The notes: generated by a model from the letters alone, not told the origin. Shown: positions 48,216-60,476, numbered from the stretch's first letter. The stretch is 64,000 bases of DNA from Quercus robur (GCF_932294415.1 NC_065544.1:19381351-19445350), one strand, 5' to 3'. A program made the numbers and translations.

Positions 48216-48691
48216 TGACGGGAATGACGACTCTACATCCCACTGACGAAGATAACATTACTGACGGGAGAATCATCCATGACGAAGTGATCAGAAACAA
48301 CGAAGGAAGCCATCATCACTGACGAGGCAGAGAGTTATTCAATGCGATCAATCAATGATCCGAGCAGTTACCAAATCAACCAAGAAGACCGTTGGAAGGC
48401 CTATTAAAAGTCTCATTACTGGCCAGGTGCGTTACAAAAGAAAGCATTAACAGCCCCAACGGCTAGCCCTTATGGGCTCAGGTATAAAACTCTCACACAA
48501 CCAACAGAAGCGGATATATGCAAAAATATTCTGAAACTATCTATTATTTCTTTATTGTGTTTAACTGTGATCCTAACTTTGGCATCGGAGACTTTGTGGC
48601 AGGCGCCACACCGGTGTCCCTCGACGAGCAAACCTTTACATCCCACGAGTGATTCCATCTGCACATTCACTGACGGATTTGTGTTCCATCA
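48216..48691 (+). repeat. 3' LTR of the Tat/Gypsy element
   Basis: 476 bp, TGACGGGAATGACG to GTGTTCCATCA, preceded by the purine-rich tract agcctagggggc. Followed by TSD gcttc. One base differs from the 5' LTR. Confidence 0.95.
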
Positions 48692-48907
48692 GCTTCCACA
48701 ATTTTCCATGTCAGCACAATATTTTAAATAAATAAAAAACTAATTAAAAAACCTTGCTTTAAAAACTCCAAAAAAAAACCCTACGTGAGCAGCATATCTA
48801 AAGCAGTACACAACCAGTGGCTGTATCTCCATCTGAAGTAGCATATCTGAAGCAAAACACAACCAGCGGCTGTATCTCCATCTGAAGTAGCATATCTGAA
48901 GCAGTAC

Positions 48908-48938
<31 letters not shown>

Positions 48939-50478
48939 TAATTAAAAAACCTTCCTTTAAAAACTCCAAAAAACACCCTACGTGAGCAGCATATCTGAAG
49001 CAGCATTATCGCTAAAAGTTTGTCCTCTGATGATCGCTCCACTCATGCCCCTGCATAGACATACAATCTAGATGTGGTAACCCATGATATTGATAGTTAT
49101 CTTTATATATATCCTTTTGGAGCAACATTATTGACGTTAATGGAAACTCATAATACTGATAGTTCTCTTCAAGAAGATTATGGTTCTGATCATAGGGATT
49201 TGTTATTAGTGCAGTGAAGGTTGATCTCTATTGAGTAGTCACATATTTTTTTTGTTTTGTTTTGTTTCAATAAATTTTAGGATTATAATCTTCTGACTGT
49301 TTATGCCTTTTGGAACTTCCAACAGTCATGGATTATTCTGGGGTATCTTCACCTACAACCATCGGCTTCACAAATTTACACCTCATTATAATTTATTTTA
49401 TTTCTATTTTTTTTTTTCGTTTAATAAATTTGAATTTAGGATCTAGATGAGGATATACATACATGTGTGTGTGTGAATGTATTGGTTGGTGTAGAGTTTG
49501 GTTTGAATTCTGGGTTTTTTGCTACGGCAATTCACTCGAAATTTTTACTATATTTGAAAAAACGAAGTTCTTTTTAGGGTTTAATCTATTGTAGAATTAT
49601 ATTTTTCTCACATTATTTGGCTAGGGTTACATTGCAGTTGATGATAAGTATATCTGAATGTATGTATGTATGCTTTGGGCTAGCTTTAGTTTGATGATTT
49701 AACTTATGTTTGTTCCTCTTCTTGGCATTTGTGAATTAAAGATTTGAAGAAAAAAAAGTTTTGTAGCTGATACTAGATTATTATAGCAGGATTTCATTGA
49801 TTTTTGTTGATAAGGCTTTGGGAGAAAAAAATTTCTATTATAATACTGTTCTTTTTCTTACACTTCAAATCCTACATGAAGCAAAAGTCTCTAAAAAACC
49901 AAGAAAACAAACACATCTTCAATGTTGTTCTCTCGCTACCACAATACCAGTGTCTCCACTATTGCTATAGCTATTTTCACTAGGGGTAACCAATCTTTTT
50001 GTTATATTTCTATATTGTGAAGTTGTATATTCTTTGGTTTTGTTTCAATGATTTCTAGGCTTTGAATCATCTAATTTATTATTATTATTTTTGGACTTTT
50101 GGAAATTTTAACATCTAATTCTTTGATTTCTCACTTTTTTTTTTTTTTGCAAGATCTGAAATTGTCTAACAGATTTCAACAACTATATCCACAAATTATT
50201 CTTTTGAAGGTAACTCATCTTTCTCTGTGTAATTACATAGACATATATATTTTGTTTTGTTTCAATAATTTTTTGACTCAGAATATTTAGATTCTTTAAT
50301 TTTTTTGGCCTTTTAAAAGTTTTAACATTTGAATTTTTGGGTTCATTTTTTGCAATAACTGAATTTGTCAACTATATAGCCATGGATTACTCTTTTGAGT
50401 GTAGCCACATCTTTCTCTTATATTTCTCTGTTGTGTGATCAAATATTTTCGTTATGCTTTAATAATTTCAGCTTTGAA
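48692..50478 (+). other. Helitron interior, non-coding, with internal duplications
   Basis: AT-rich. Blocks around ctacgtgagcagcatatct (48781 and 48980) and ggctgtatctccatctgaag (48818 and 48868) are repeated. No Rep, helicase or convincing captured gene was recognised. Confidence 0.5.
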
Positions 50479-52277
50479 TCTTATATATAACCAAAACTTC
50501 TGAAACTCCCACAATTTTCCATGTCAACACAATATTTTAAAAAAAAAGTAATAAAACTTTTCTAAAACCCGACTCTACCTCTCCCTTTCACGATGCTCTG
50601 CCTCCCGATGCTCTGCCTTTCCCTTTCACGATACTATGCCTTCTCTTCCTTGCCTTCCTCTACTAGCTCCCCCTCGATCAAACCCTAAAATGCCAGCCTT
50701 ATTTGTCTCCACTCCAGTCATGTATCTTCTCCACTATTTGGGTATTGGTCACGTTTCCCTACCTTTGGTATTCTCCTCCCAGTTGCTTCTCTGCCTTCTA
50801 GCTTTCAATTATTTTGAAAAAACACACAGGTTGAAACATGGTGTATGAATTATATGAAATTTCTAATATGTATTGGTGTTATTCGATTTGATTATATTGG
50901 TTAAAACTTGGCTATATGATGTTTTTAGAATGACTTGACTATTTAAATTTTATATGACTTTAAAAGGTTTGCTTCTCAGTTGAATGCAGTTCAGCTATTT
51001 GATAAAATTCCTTTTTCAAAATATGCACAATACATGTCTAATATGAGTGTGTATATTCAATATTGTGTTTGTTTCTATGCTTTTAAACATGCATCATTGT
51101 TTGTAGTGTGAAACCCAGTTGAAATTTTCACCATTTCAATCAGTCTTTTTTGTTCATAACAAACACACAAGATAGTCTAAAGAATTACATAAAAATTATT
51201 ACTTTTTTGTTTGATAAGTTGTGGTACTTTATTAATGGAAACAATTAATATATGCTCAAGATAATGAGCATGAGCACATCATAACATTAAAAAATTATGC
51301 TTAAAAAGATTGCTTCTTTCAACTTTATTCTGCAATGTTTTATATTCTACAATGTTCTGTTGATCAAATTGGTTGCAACCTAATAATCCTAAGTAGGTGA
51401 CATTATTTGCCCATTTAGTAAGCCATTCTTTTTCACATCTTTGCTAAAACTTCTATTTTGCAGAGTGCTTTGATATGCTTATCTAAGCAACATTTTGTGC
51501 TAACCTTACATGAATTTTCTAATATGTGTTGGTGTCATTGGATTTGATTATATTGGTTGAAACTTGGTTATATGATATTTCCAAAATGAATTTACCATTT
51601 AAATTTTATGTTAATTGTCCTTAATTTATTGTTAAGTTGGTGCTAAATGTTATTCAAAATCATATTTTGAGAGGTACTTTTTGGTTTTTGGTTTTTTTAT
51701 TTTTTTTGGGATTATTCCAATCTTCTATTCAATTTGATTGAAATAGTAAGCTTATAATTTAATCTCCATTATGATTCAAATTTAATTTTTCCTACAACCA
51801 GTTTGATAGTTATCGTCATTAAAAGTGTCAAAGTTTATAATTTTAGTACAAATTTTGTAGTTTGTTTTTGTGATTATCATGTTTAGTTTTTGCGGAAATA
51901 TAATAATGATGACTATGAAAGGCTTATTTCATTTATTATTTTAATTTATGAAGGGATCTAAGAATATATTCCTCTCTCAAAATGGTTTTTTACCCCAATT
52001 GTTTTAGGGGTTCTATATACCTGAGAGACTCTTTAAAGTTTGAAGTTTCTGAGTATGTTCTTAGTCTTCGATATTAATTGGTGTCTATGTCAAATTTATG
52101 TTTCATCCCCCCCTCTCTCTCTTTTTGTATCATTGCGTTATTATTTTATTATTTTTTTAATAATGACTTTTGTGTGTTAAGTCAAAAAAAGTGGGAATGT
52201 AATTTATATATATATAATTATAGGTTATTTTTGGTAGTGTAATTGGGATTCAGCCATCTTTATATAGCTGTTGGGTA

Positions 52278-52330
<53 letters not shown>

Positions 52331-52509
52331 TTCTATTGATCATTGACGGAATGCAACACCTACTCTTCTAAGTTTATGAAAATTATTCTGAAGGAAAAAT
52401 GTCAACAAGAACTTATTTCTTTCAGTAGGTTAATTACTTACTTTCAACAAAAATAATTGTCAACAACTTGCTTTAAATTATCTCATGCATCGCACGGGTT
52501 AGCGACTAG
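50479..52509 (+). mobile_element. Second Helitron unit sharing the 3' end
   Basis: At 50479, TCTTATATATAACCAAAACTTC followed by a cccacaattttccatgtcaa block repeats the outer 5' terminus (38947-38985 plus 48697-48720). It is preceded by A. It may be an independent Helitron of about 2 kb ending at 52509, in which case the outer copy lacks its own 3' end. The 70-codon frame at 50636 has no recognisable domain. A run of about 48 A lies near 52281-52328. Confidence 0.6.
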
Positions 52510-52527
52510 TACGTACTAATATTGCAG

Positions 52528-54757
52528 GGGTACACTAAATCAGAATCTATATTTTGAGAGCTTTGCCTTCACGTCAGCAACAGTTTCTGTAGCCATGAGT
52601 AATCTCAATCCAGCCATTACCTTCGTTTTGGCAATTTCTGTCGGGTACTAATAATCCTCCTTTCTTACATATATGTGTTTTCCTACAGCAACTAATCCAC
52701 AGGTTCTTTTTCTCCCTATCAAATATATATAGGATTTATGTTACTGATAAACCAACACTTGGGCTTAAGTCTCTGACTATAATAATGAGTCCCAATAAAT
52801 TTGATCTCAGGTTGGAAAAGCCTGCGCTAAGAACATTGGCTGGGAAACTGAAAATGGCGGGGTCAATGGTAGGGATAGGTGGGGCAATGCTATTCACTTT
52901 ATACAGAGGTGTGGAAATTGACTTGTGGTCAACGCACGTTGACCTTTTACATCATGATCATCAACAACACGTGGCACCATCACACCAGGGGAGCTCTAGC
53001 CGTCAAGTAATTGGCACCCTATTGTTTTTAGCCAGCAGTTTATCCTATGCAATGTGGTTGATAATCCAGGTCAAATAATTTTTTATGATTAATTTTCCTC
53101 TTGTTAGTAATTTTTTTTAATCAGTTTTAATTGTTCTATTGCTATTATTTTTAAGTACAGGCAAAAATGATTGAAAGCTATCCATGCCTTTATTCCAGCA
53201 CAGCTCTCATATGTACAATGAGTTTCATGCAGTCTATTGTTTTTGCCTTATGCACTGAAAGAGATTGGAGTCAGTGGAAGTTGGGCTGGAATCTTAGGCT
53301 CCTTACAGCAGCTTATTCGGTACTTCAAACTGTATTTTTACTCCTTTTGACTGCTCGGGTAAACAGTAAACTACATAATAAACCCTAGAATTTAGGGGTA
53401 TATATAAGAAATTAAATTATATTGTTTCAAAAGTAACAAATTAAATCTCGCACTTTCTTTACAATAAATTTTGATGGGGCAGTTTTTAAAGATGAGAGGA
53501 ATACAGGAATAAGGGTGGTCGTTCAGGATAATAAAGGATTGGTTATAGCCTCAATGTCACACAGAGAGTTGCTCTCTCACATTCGGTTAATGAGGTTGAA
53601 GCAATGGCAGCCGTAAGAGCCATTGGATTTGTGCATCAACAGAGTGCTGAGGACACAATTGGGCTTATTTTGGTCATCTGATCTCAAATGGGAAGTTGAT
53701 TGTAGAATCCTTTAGTTCTATAAGTTTTTCACGTGTACGTCATCAAAGAATTTCTATTGCTCGTAACCTTGCTAGACATGCTAAAAATATTAAAGGTTTT
53801 TCAATGTGGATGGAGGGTGTTCCTCCTCACCTAAATGTTGTATTTCAAGCTAATTTGGCTCTGATTTAATTGTAATCATGGCTTCTTTCTCCAAAAAAAA
53901 AAAAAAAAAAAAAGGGTTAAACTACTTGTTTTTTTAAGAATTTAATATAATTTGAGGGTTTAATTTGTTTACATTTTGAAAATATTAGGATTTAATTTGT
54001 TACACCACTAAATTATTAGATTTAAAATGTAATTTTCCCTTAATAATATAAGGATCTCCAAATTACCAAAGGCCCCTTGTTCTAGTGGTAACTTTGATTC
54101 ATCCAAAGGATAAGCTTGACCTTTTTTACTAAAAAAAATACGAACCTTCAGATTTATGTTTGGAAATCTTTTACCGAACATAATTTGTAGGCTTACCTCT
54201 ATCTGGAATTTGATTTTTTTTTTTTTTTTTAAATTGCTATAAACCTAAATTTAGAAGAATCTTTGACAGTTTTGGAATTCGTCTTAAATGACTTTTGATG
54301 GGTGCTTTGTTTTGCCTTTTAACTTGTAGGGGATTGTGTCTTCTGGTTTGGTGGTGGCTCTAATTGCTTGGTGTATACAAGAAAGAGGTCCATTGTTTGT
54401 CTCAATCTTCAATCCTCTTTCTCTCTTAATCGTAGCACTTGCAGGATCTTTAGTATTGGAGGAAGAGCTGCACCTAGGAAGGTAAATATTTTCCAACAAC
54501 TTCTTAAACATAATACTAGTCCTCCCACTTCCAAACCAAGCACTCCCTCGGTCCCTTTCCCTCTTCCTTGAATTTTGGATTTATAGCGAGTACTCTAATA
54601 CTACTATGGTCACCCATAACAATTAACAAATGTTAATCAAGTAATTCCTAATTTGAATTGTCTTTGGCATTCAATTTCAATCTATTATGTTCACAGATAT
54701 ATGTGGATTTTCACTAAATTTCTTATGAGTATAAAAGAGGTATAAGTTACCCCTAGT

Positions 54758-54792
<35 letters not shown>

Positions 54793-55565
54793 TTGAGAAA
54801 CAAGTTATCCCTAGTTAATAATTGGTTAACCTGAAAATTAAGAGACTCCTATAATGTTTATCTAGATTAAAGTTACTAATTCGAATTTTCTTTCACATTC
54901 AATTTCATTCCAAGAAGATTCTCAAAGAAAAAAAAAAAGATAAATCAATCCAATAAGATAAGTCACGAATTGTGTGAAATTTCACTAAATTTTCTTATGA
55001 GTATAAAAAGAGTAATTATCGGTTACACCTTAGTTAGTAATGTTATCCTGACAAGATGAAGAGTAACCATTTCTCTCTCTCTCTCTCTTCAAACTTCCAA
55101 ATATAGCATAAAGTATTTGAAGGTAAAAAATGGAAATATTTTAAATATAAGGCAATAAAATCGATTTGACCCCATACTTCATTAACTAAATTATTTCAAC
55201 CCAAGTGGGGGAGTAAATCTCTTCGGCTAAAAGGATCAGTGGTCTCTTTTCATAAATGTTGATTGTCGAATTTGTTATATTATTGTAGATCATGTAAAAG
55301 CTTAATCTCTACTAAAAAAATTATAAATTATTATATTTGCACTTTTATGCTTTTAATTGACAGTATACTAGGAGCGGCTTTGATCGTGTGCGGGTTGTAC
55401 ATGGTGTTGTGGGGTAAAAGCAAGGAAATGAAGACTATAAATCAACCAGAGCCATCAAAAAGTTCCCAAGAATCTCACTCTCAATTGAGTGAGACTGCTA
55501 CCGCAACTGCAATAAATAATAACAACAGTGGCAACAATGGAAGCATTACAAGTAGGGGTGCGTAG
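52528..55565 (+). CDS. WAT1-related EamA/DMT transporter, copy 3, exons 3-7 only
   Basis: Exons 52528-52644, 52811-53069, 53161-53319, 54330-54481 and 55364-55565 splice in frame to 296 codons including the stop. Blocks match copy 2: [82 protein letters not shown] and MVLWGKSKEMK. Exons 1 and 2, encoding the first two or three membrane helices, were not found upstream of the Helitron, LINEs and other inserts. The frame now ends SITSRGA because a hAT element entered the last exon at 55553, replacing the last 15-17 residues of the tail. The membrane core from exon 3 on is intact. It could be a 5'-truncated pseudogene or part of a gene with a very long intron. Confidence 0.75.
53452..53914 (+). 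mobile_element. 5'-truncated LINE 3' end in intron 5 of WAT1 copy 3
   Basis: Starts inside the RNase H domain (NFDGAVFKDERNTGI, VVVQDNKGLVIASMSHRE) and continues with RVRHQRISIARNLARHAKN, the end of a plant LINE ORF2, then a short 3' UTR and a poly-A run at 53894-53914. Frameshifted. It is a third LINE copy, distinct in sequence from the other two. Confidence 0.8.
54482..55363 (+). other. Intron 6 of WAT1 copy 3
   Basis: AT-rich with a T-run at about 54761-54791 and a (CT)n tract near 55073-55089. It aligns in part with the corresponding intron of copy 2 but lacks the Gypsy fragment found there. Confidence 0.5.
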
Positions 55566-56098
55566 CCAACTAGTTGATTAGCCAAAACTGACCTGATCTA
55601 GGGGTGTGCATGGGTCGGGTTGGGTCGGGTTGAGGGGATTTTTTGACCCAACCTACCATGGCGGGTCAAAAAAAACCCAACCCAACCCAACCCATCACAT
55701 AAGGCCAACCCAACCCACATGGGTCGGGTTGGGTCGGGTTGAATCCATGGGTTTGAAATTTTTTATTATTATTATTAAATTGAGTATAAAAAAAAAATTA
55801 AAATATTAAAAAAACCTAAAGATTAGTATCAAGGTAACTCTTTAAAAGCAAACAACACTAATGACTAAACAACAATAGTAATTTATTAGAATTTGTGTGA
55901 ACTAATTGGCTTTTATATAGGATAGGAAGAACTGACTATTTGAAAAAATTTATTAATTATATAATATTTTATATATATATATATATATTAAATTAGTATT
56001 AGTAGAAGGAACTGAGGAAAAACTGTTCTACAACTGTTTTTTTTTTTTAAATTATCAAATATATAATATATATTTAAATGTATATATATATATATATA

Positions 56099-56706
56099 TG
56101 TAGGGACACGTTTCGCGTCAACCCGCAGTAGAGTTGGGTTCGCACGTAAATGGGCCCATACAATATCATTTGTAGAGAGTGGGATCGAAAGGCTAAGTCG
56201 TATTTACTCAGCTGTGGTTTTATTAAGGAACTCACATATGGTTTAGGTGTATCCACCTCTGGAACCCCTCCTCTTTTTCCCGTGGGACTAGAGCCTCTCT
56301 TTCTTTAGGTTACATATTTTTCTTTTATACTAGCATGCGTTCAATTTCCTTCGTCCACGTGTAGGGTCGACCTTTCCAAGACTGATACTTGTCCCATCAG
56401 TCCCAGACCTAAGTCGTTGAGAGTTGTTGATAAAGTTAATGGATAAGGTTCTGTTAGGCGCAGAGATATGCATGGGGAAGGTGGCAAAGGAAGCCTTTCT
56501 TAGATATTTTAGATTTCCCTTCAAGCCCGTCCTTTTACCTTTCTGCCCTTATTCTTGGGTCAGCCGAGGACTGCACTGTCCTCGGCTGCTTCTCCGGGCC
56601 AATTGGGCCATACTATTCTTGAACTCTGGCCATGACCTTTTTCGGCTTAGACCTTTGGACCCTTCATCAGCAAATGGGTCTGGCCCGTCAATTATTGGAC
56701 CCCACA
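56099..56706 (-). repeat. LTR (3' LTR in element orientation)
   Basis: Plus-strand ends tgtagggacacgtttcgcg and attattggaccccaca. The minus strand holds the ctagtataaaag promoter block. Confidence 0.9.
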
Positions 56707-59700
56707 ATAGCCCCTCAAAACCCTGCTGTCCGGCCTCTTGGTTGGAGAGGGGGGTTTTGGTAACTCTGAGCCTTTATTACGGCTCATTTAATTCGACCCT
56801 TCCCTGGCGTTGGCAGTTATCCGAATACCCAGGAAACGCTCCTATCTACGAGATATCCTTTTTGATTTATCCTTTATCCGTTCTGTCCGTTTGGCTACCC
56901 GAAGTAGGTCTTTAATGTTTTTCCTTCACGAGACCTCTCGAATTCAATGGCTACTGATAACGTGGGGGAGCGGAACAGTCGCCTTCTTGCTGGCAGATTT
57001 CCTTAAAGATCAGAACATGTTTAATGCCATCCTCCTCGTCCCTTGTATAAAGAGGGTGGATATGAGTTGTTTCTTTCATATATGAATCATTTAATCCCCC
57101 AGAAAATTGAAATCCTTAGATTCCTTCCAGAATTTACATTCTCCCTCCGATTATACCTTGACTCATAATACGTTCACCACAGTCATAGGTGATGAAGAAA
57201 CCTTCTTCGTCCCAAAAATACCTTGTTCTGGCTAAGCTCGAGATGGCTCGATCGGGGCAAGGGTGGCGGAGACTCAAGATTTGTCTCGCCTACCTTTCAA
57301 CCAAAATCCGAAGCAGGAACTCGTCACGTTGCATCTTCGACGTGACTGAGCCGAGAACACACAGCATCATCACCACCCACTCTCTCATGAGCATATCTAA
57401 TGTGGTTCCGGTGTGCTAGGAGTCAGGACTGGGGCAGGGACTAAATGTCCCTGCTTCTTCCTCTCTTTGTTCACTGGTGCCACCTTCTACTTTTCTTTCT
57501 TCTTCTTTCCACCACCAGCTCCACCCGGGGCTTTTCCTTCTCCCTCTTTTGCTCCTTTTACTTTCTTTTCATTGCTTCCCTCTTCTTCTCCTCCTTCTCT
57601 TACTCATGTCCTCCATCTTCCTCATTCATCTCCTCTATCTTCTGCTCATGTCCTCCATCTTCTTCTTCCTTGGCACTCTTCGGTGACAAGAGCTTGCTGA
57701 AGTGCTTCCATGTGTTCCAATTCTTCTTCCTTCTCCTTTATCTTTTTCTAAAAAGGTTCGTCTCCTGATATGAGTAGCACTGAGGCAGAGATTGGAAAAG
57801 CTTTGAAGGCGAGTTTAAAAGGCAGCTGATTATTTACTTATCTGTACTGCGGATGCTAGTGTTATTTTGACAGTTCATTTTTTGTATAGGCTTGTTTAAG
57901 CCCTTCTTTGTACGTTGTAACAATTTTCCATATTAATAAAAGTTGTTATTCATTTATTTCACATGTTCTATTTTCATGTTTTATAAGTTTACACACGCTG
58001 CTCGGCACAATAATATAGCATTTGAATTAATGGTAACTAAGGCTGAAATATTTGTTAATAAAAAGACGCCACCACAACTTTAATAAAATTATTATTATTC
58101 GACATAACAATCCGACCAGTGAAAAACGAGGCTTACCTTAAATTAGCCGAGATGGGGGCTAAGTGCTAGATAAGGTGTAAGAAGTAACTGTCCGAGGATA
58201 TGTCACCTTCCCAATGAGTAGTTTCCTTGGGCTAACGATCATCAGGCCATTTCGTCATCTCCTGAGCATACTGGCCTTAACCTTTTCCAGTATTTGAGCC
58301 GAGAAACTTCTCCATCCTAGCAGTTGATTTCCCAAAAGGCTTGAGTCCGAGGACTTCGTAGCGCCTAGGTTCTGCCTTAAACTTAGATTTTTTCAGTACT
58401 TGGTTTCCCCATAGGTTTGGGTCTGAGGACCAAACAAGGCCTAGGTTCTGTCCAAGATTCTTTGAGCTTAGTTTCTCCTCTTCCTCAGGTATTTCACGAG
58501 GTGCCGAGCAGCAAGTTGTCCTCGGCAACAGTTATTCCTCGGTGGGGGCCATTGTCCCTGGGCCTCCATGCAGAACAGGCCTGGACCACGAATTTACTTG
58601 GCCCATAACTTTAAGGGTATTTACGTAGTTTATGGTTACGTGGTGCTTTCTGGCGTCCCAATGTTCGAGGTGCACCTTCCAGAGACTCCTTTAATCCCCT
58701 GGTTACAGGTGGCATTGGAGATTGAGCCTAAGCCATCTTATCCGTAGCGTTCCTGGGGGCGCTGCGTGCATTAAATGCCACCACCTTATTTCTTTAAATA
58801 AATAAATAGAAGAGAAAGTTACTTCATCCTCGCACCAATTCCTTAGTTTTCTCCCAAATCACAGCTCCTATACTCAGTGCTGTCCTCCCTTAGCATAACA
58901 TGTTTGAGGCGAGAGTTGGGAAGAAAGAACTCCCTCCATCACAGGAGCGCCGTGCCCTTATGAGACTAAAAACGGTGAGGTATAGGCACAGGAAGCATAA
59001 GTTCAAGAGAGTGCTCCATTTCAATCGAGGGGAAAGGATGTCTCTCCCTCTTTTAGTCAAAATCCGAAGCAGGTTCTGTTCATGCCAGAACTTTGGTGTG
59101 TCAGAAGAAAGATTCTCCCCCATCAGCGCCTCTGCCTTGTGGCGGGCGAATATTTAGAGAAAGCCCCTCAGCTTCCAACTCCCTGCACCTTTCCTTCAGC
59201 GGTGTCAGGCTCAAGTTGGGTCTCTTTTGCTGTTTGAGTTGTGGGCAAGTGAAAGCATTGAGGAAGAACAACGTCTTGGAGCTGTAACCAACCTCTCCTC
59301 TGATCTACTTCCTCGGCTTTTACTTTATTCTCTTGTATCTTCCTTTCTCTTTGGTTATGTAGTGAGCTTTGACACAAACTGATTCTAGTTTTTCATTGTA
59401 CACTGTACTATCTCTTTGCTTTAGTTAAAAAAATGGCGATTTCTTTACTTGTTTTGAATGTTGTTCCTTTGATAAAACTACTTTGTGAGTTGGTGTGCTC
59501 CATGTGTGTGTTTCTCCTCGGCAGTATTTAAAGCAAGAACTCTTGAAACACGATCCAACTAATTCTAATCTATCGACACTATCAGGCAGAATAATAATAA
59601 CTCATAGTAAGTTAAACTTAGGAAACTAACCGAGATAACAGTTGAACGTTCCATAGTAAGCACGAGAATATTGTATGAGGACGACAAATTCTAAATAATT

Positions 59701-59840
59701 CATCCGAGGGAGTGACCGAGCACTGCATGACTTCAGTTATGCTTTTGGAAACATGTTACTCCATTCCATACTGGTCCCTCTAGTGTTGAGGATCCGAGGG
59801 CAAACTAGAGAATCCATGTAACACAGCTTTTCCTTTTAAG
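56707..59840. other. Interior of the non-autonomous LTR element, non-coding
   Basis: No retroelement domain in any frame. Two diverged plus-strand blocks share aaaatccgaagcagg (about 57303 and 59058) with similar surroundings, including a tataaagagg motif near 57046. They could be a duplicated antisense unit. ORFs at 57413-57768 are pyrimidine-rich low-complexity frames. Confidence 0.5.
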
Positions 59841-60476
59841 TAGTTGGTTTCCCCAGAGGCTTGGGTTCGAGGACCATACAAGGCCTTGGTTCTGTCCAAA
59901 ACTTGTATTGTCTTTTTAAGTAGTTGGTTTCCCCAGAGGCTTGGGTCCGAAGACCATACAAGGCCTTGGTTCTGTCCAAAACTTGTATTGTCTTTTTAAG
60001 TAGTTGGTTTCCCCAGAGGCTTGGGTCGAGGACCATACAAGGCCTTGGTTCTGTCCAAAACTTGTATTCTCTTTTTAAGTAGTTGGTTTCCCCAGAGGCT
60101 TGGGTCCGAGGACCATACAAGGCCTTGGTTCTGTCCAAAACTTGTATTCTCTTTTTAAGTAGTTGGTTTCCCCAAAGGCTTGGGTCCGAGGACCATACAA
60201 GGCCTTGGTTCTGTCCAAAACTTGTATTCTCTTTTTAAGTAGTTGGTTTCCCCAGAGGCTTGAGTCCGAGGACCATACAAGGCCTTGGTTCTGTCCAAAA
60301 CTTGTATTGTCTTTTTAAGTAGTTGGTTTCCCCAGAGGCTTGGGTCCGAGGACCATACAAGGCCTTGGTTCTGTCCAAAACTTGTATTCTCTTTTTAAGT
60401 AGTTGGTTTCCCCAAAGGCTTGGGTCCGAGGACCATACAAAGCCTTGGTTCTGTCCAAAACTTGTATTCTCTTTTT
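59841..60476. repeat. 80-bp minisatellite (8 units) next to the PBS
   Basis: Units start at 59841, 59921, 60001, 60080, 60160, 60240, 60320 and 60400. Each reads tagttggtttccccagaggc, then a ggaccatacaaggccttggt block and tgtccaaaacttgtatt. One unit is 79 bp. The related element at the right edge has the same array in inverse orientation. Confidence 0.95.

Larger units (their letters stand above)
38989..48691 (+). mobile_element. Young full-length Tat-lineage Ty3/Gypsy retrotransposon
   Basis: It has LTRs 38989-39464 and 48216-48691 (476 bp each), a 5-bp TSD gcttc at 38984-38988 and 48692-48696, a PBS from 39468, an intact gag-pol frame, a 3.5-kb 3' region with tandem repeats and an antisense gene, and a PPT (agcctagggggc) before the 3' LTR. 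I count one difference between the LTRs. Dual RNase H and the lack of a chromodomain point to the Tat lineage. Confidence 0.95.
38947..52509 (+). mobile_element. Helitron in intron 2 of WAT1 copy 3 (with a Gypsy element nested inside)
   Basis: The 5' end TCTATATATATATATATA follows A at 38946; the 3' end is cgggttagcgactag at 52509 followed by T. The 3' hairpin is ctcatgcatcgcacggg; its left arm would pair fully if two C-to-T/G-to-A changes were undone. The host joins as tataa/tacgtac and the uninterrupted paralogue reads tttataatatgttc at the same place, so insertion was between A and T with no TSD, as Helitrons do. No Rep/helicase is seen. A second 5' terminus at 50479 suggests two elements share the one 3' end. 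Confidence 0.8.

Noticed and set aside
57413-57768. Three overlapping plus-strand ORFs rich in Ser, Phe and Leu
   Set aside because: All three frames of a pyrimidine-rich stretch are open together, so this is composition and not coding.
59841-60476. CRISPR-like regular repeats
   Set aside because: The units are directly adjacent with no unique spacers, and the DNA is eukaryotic; it is a minisatellite.
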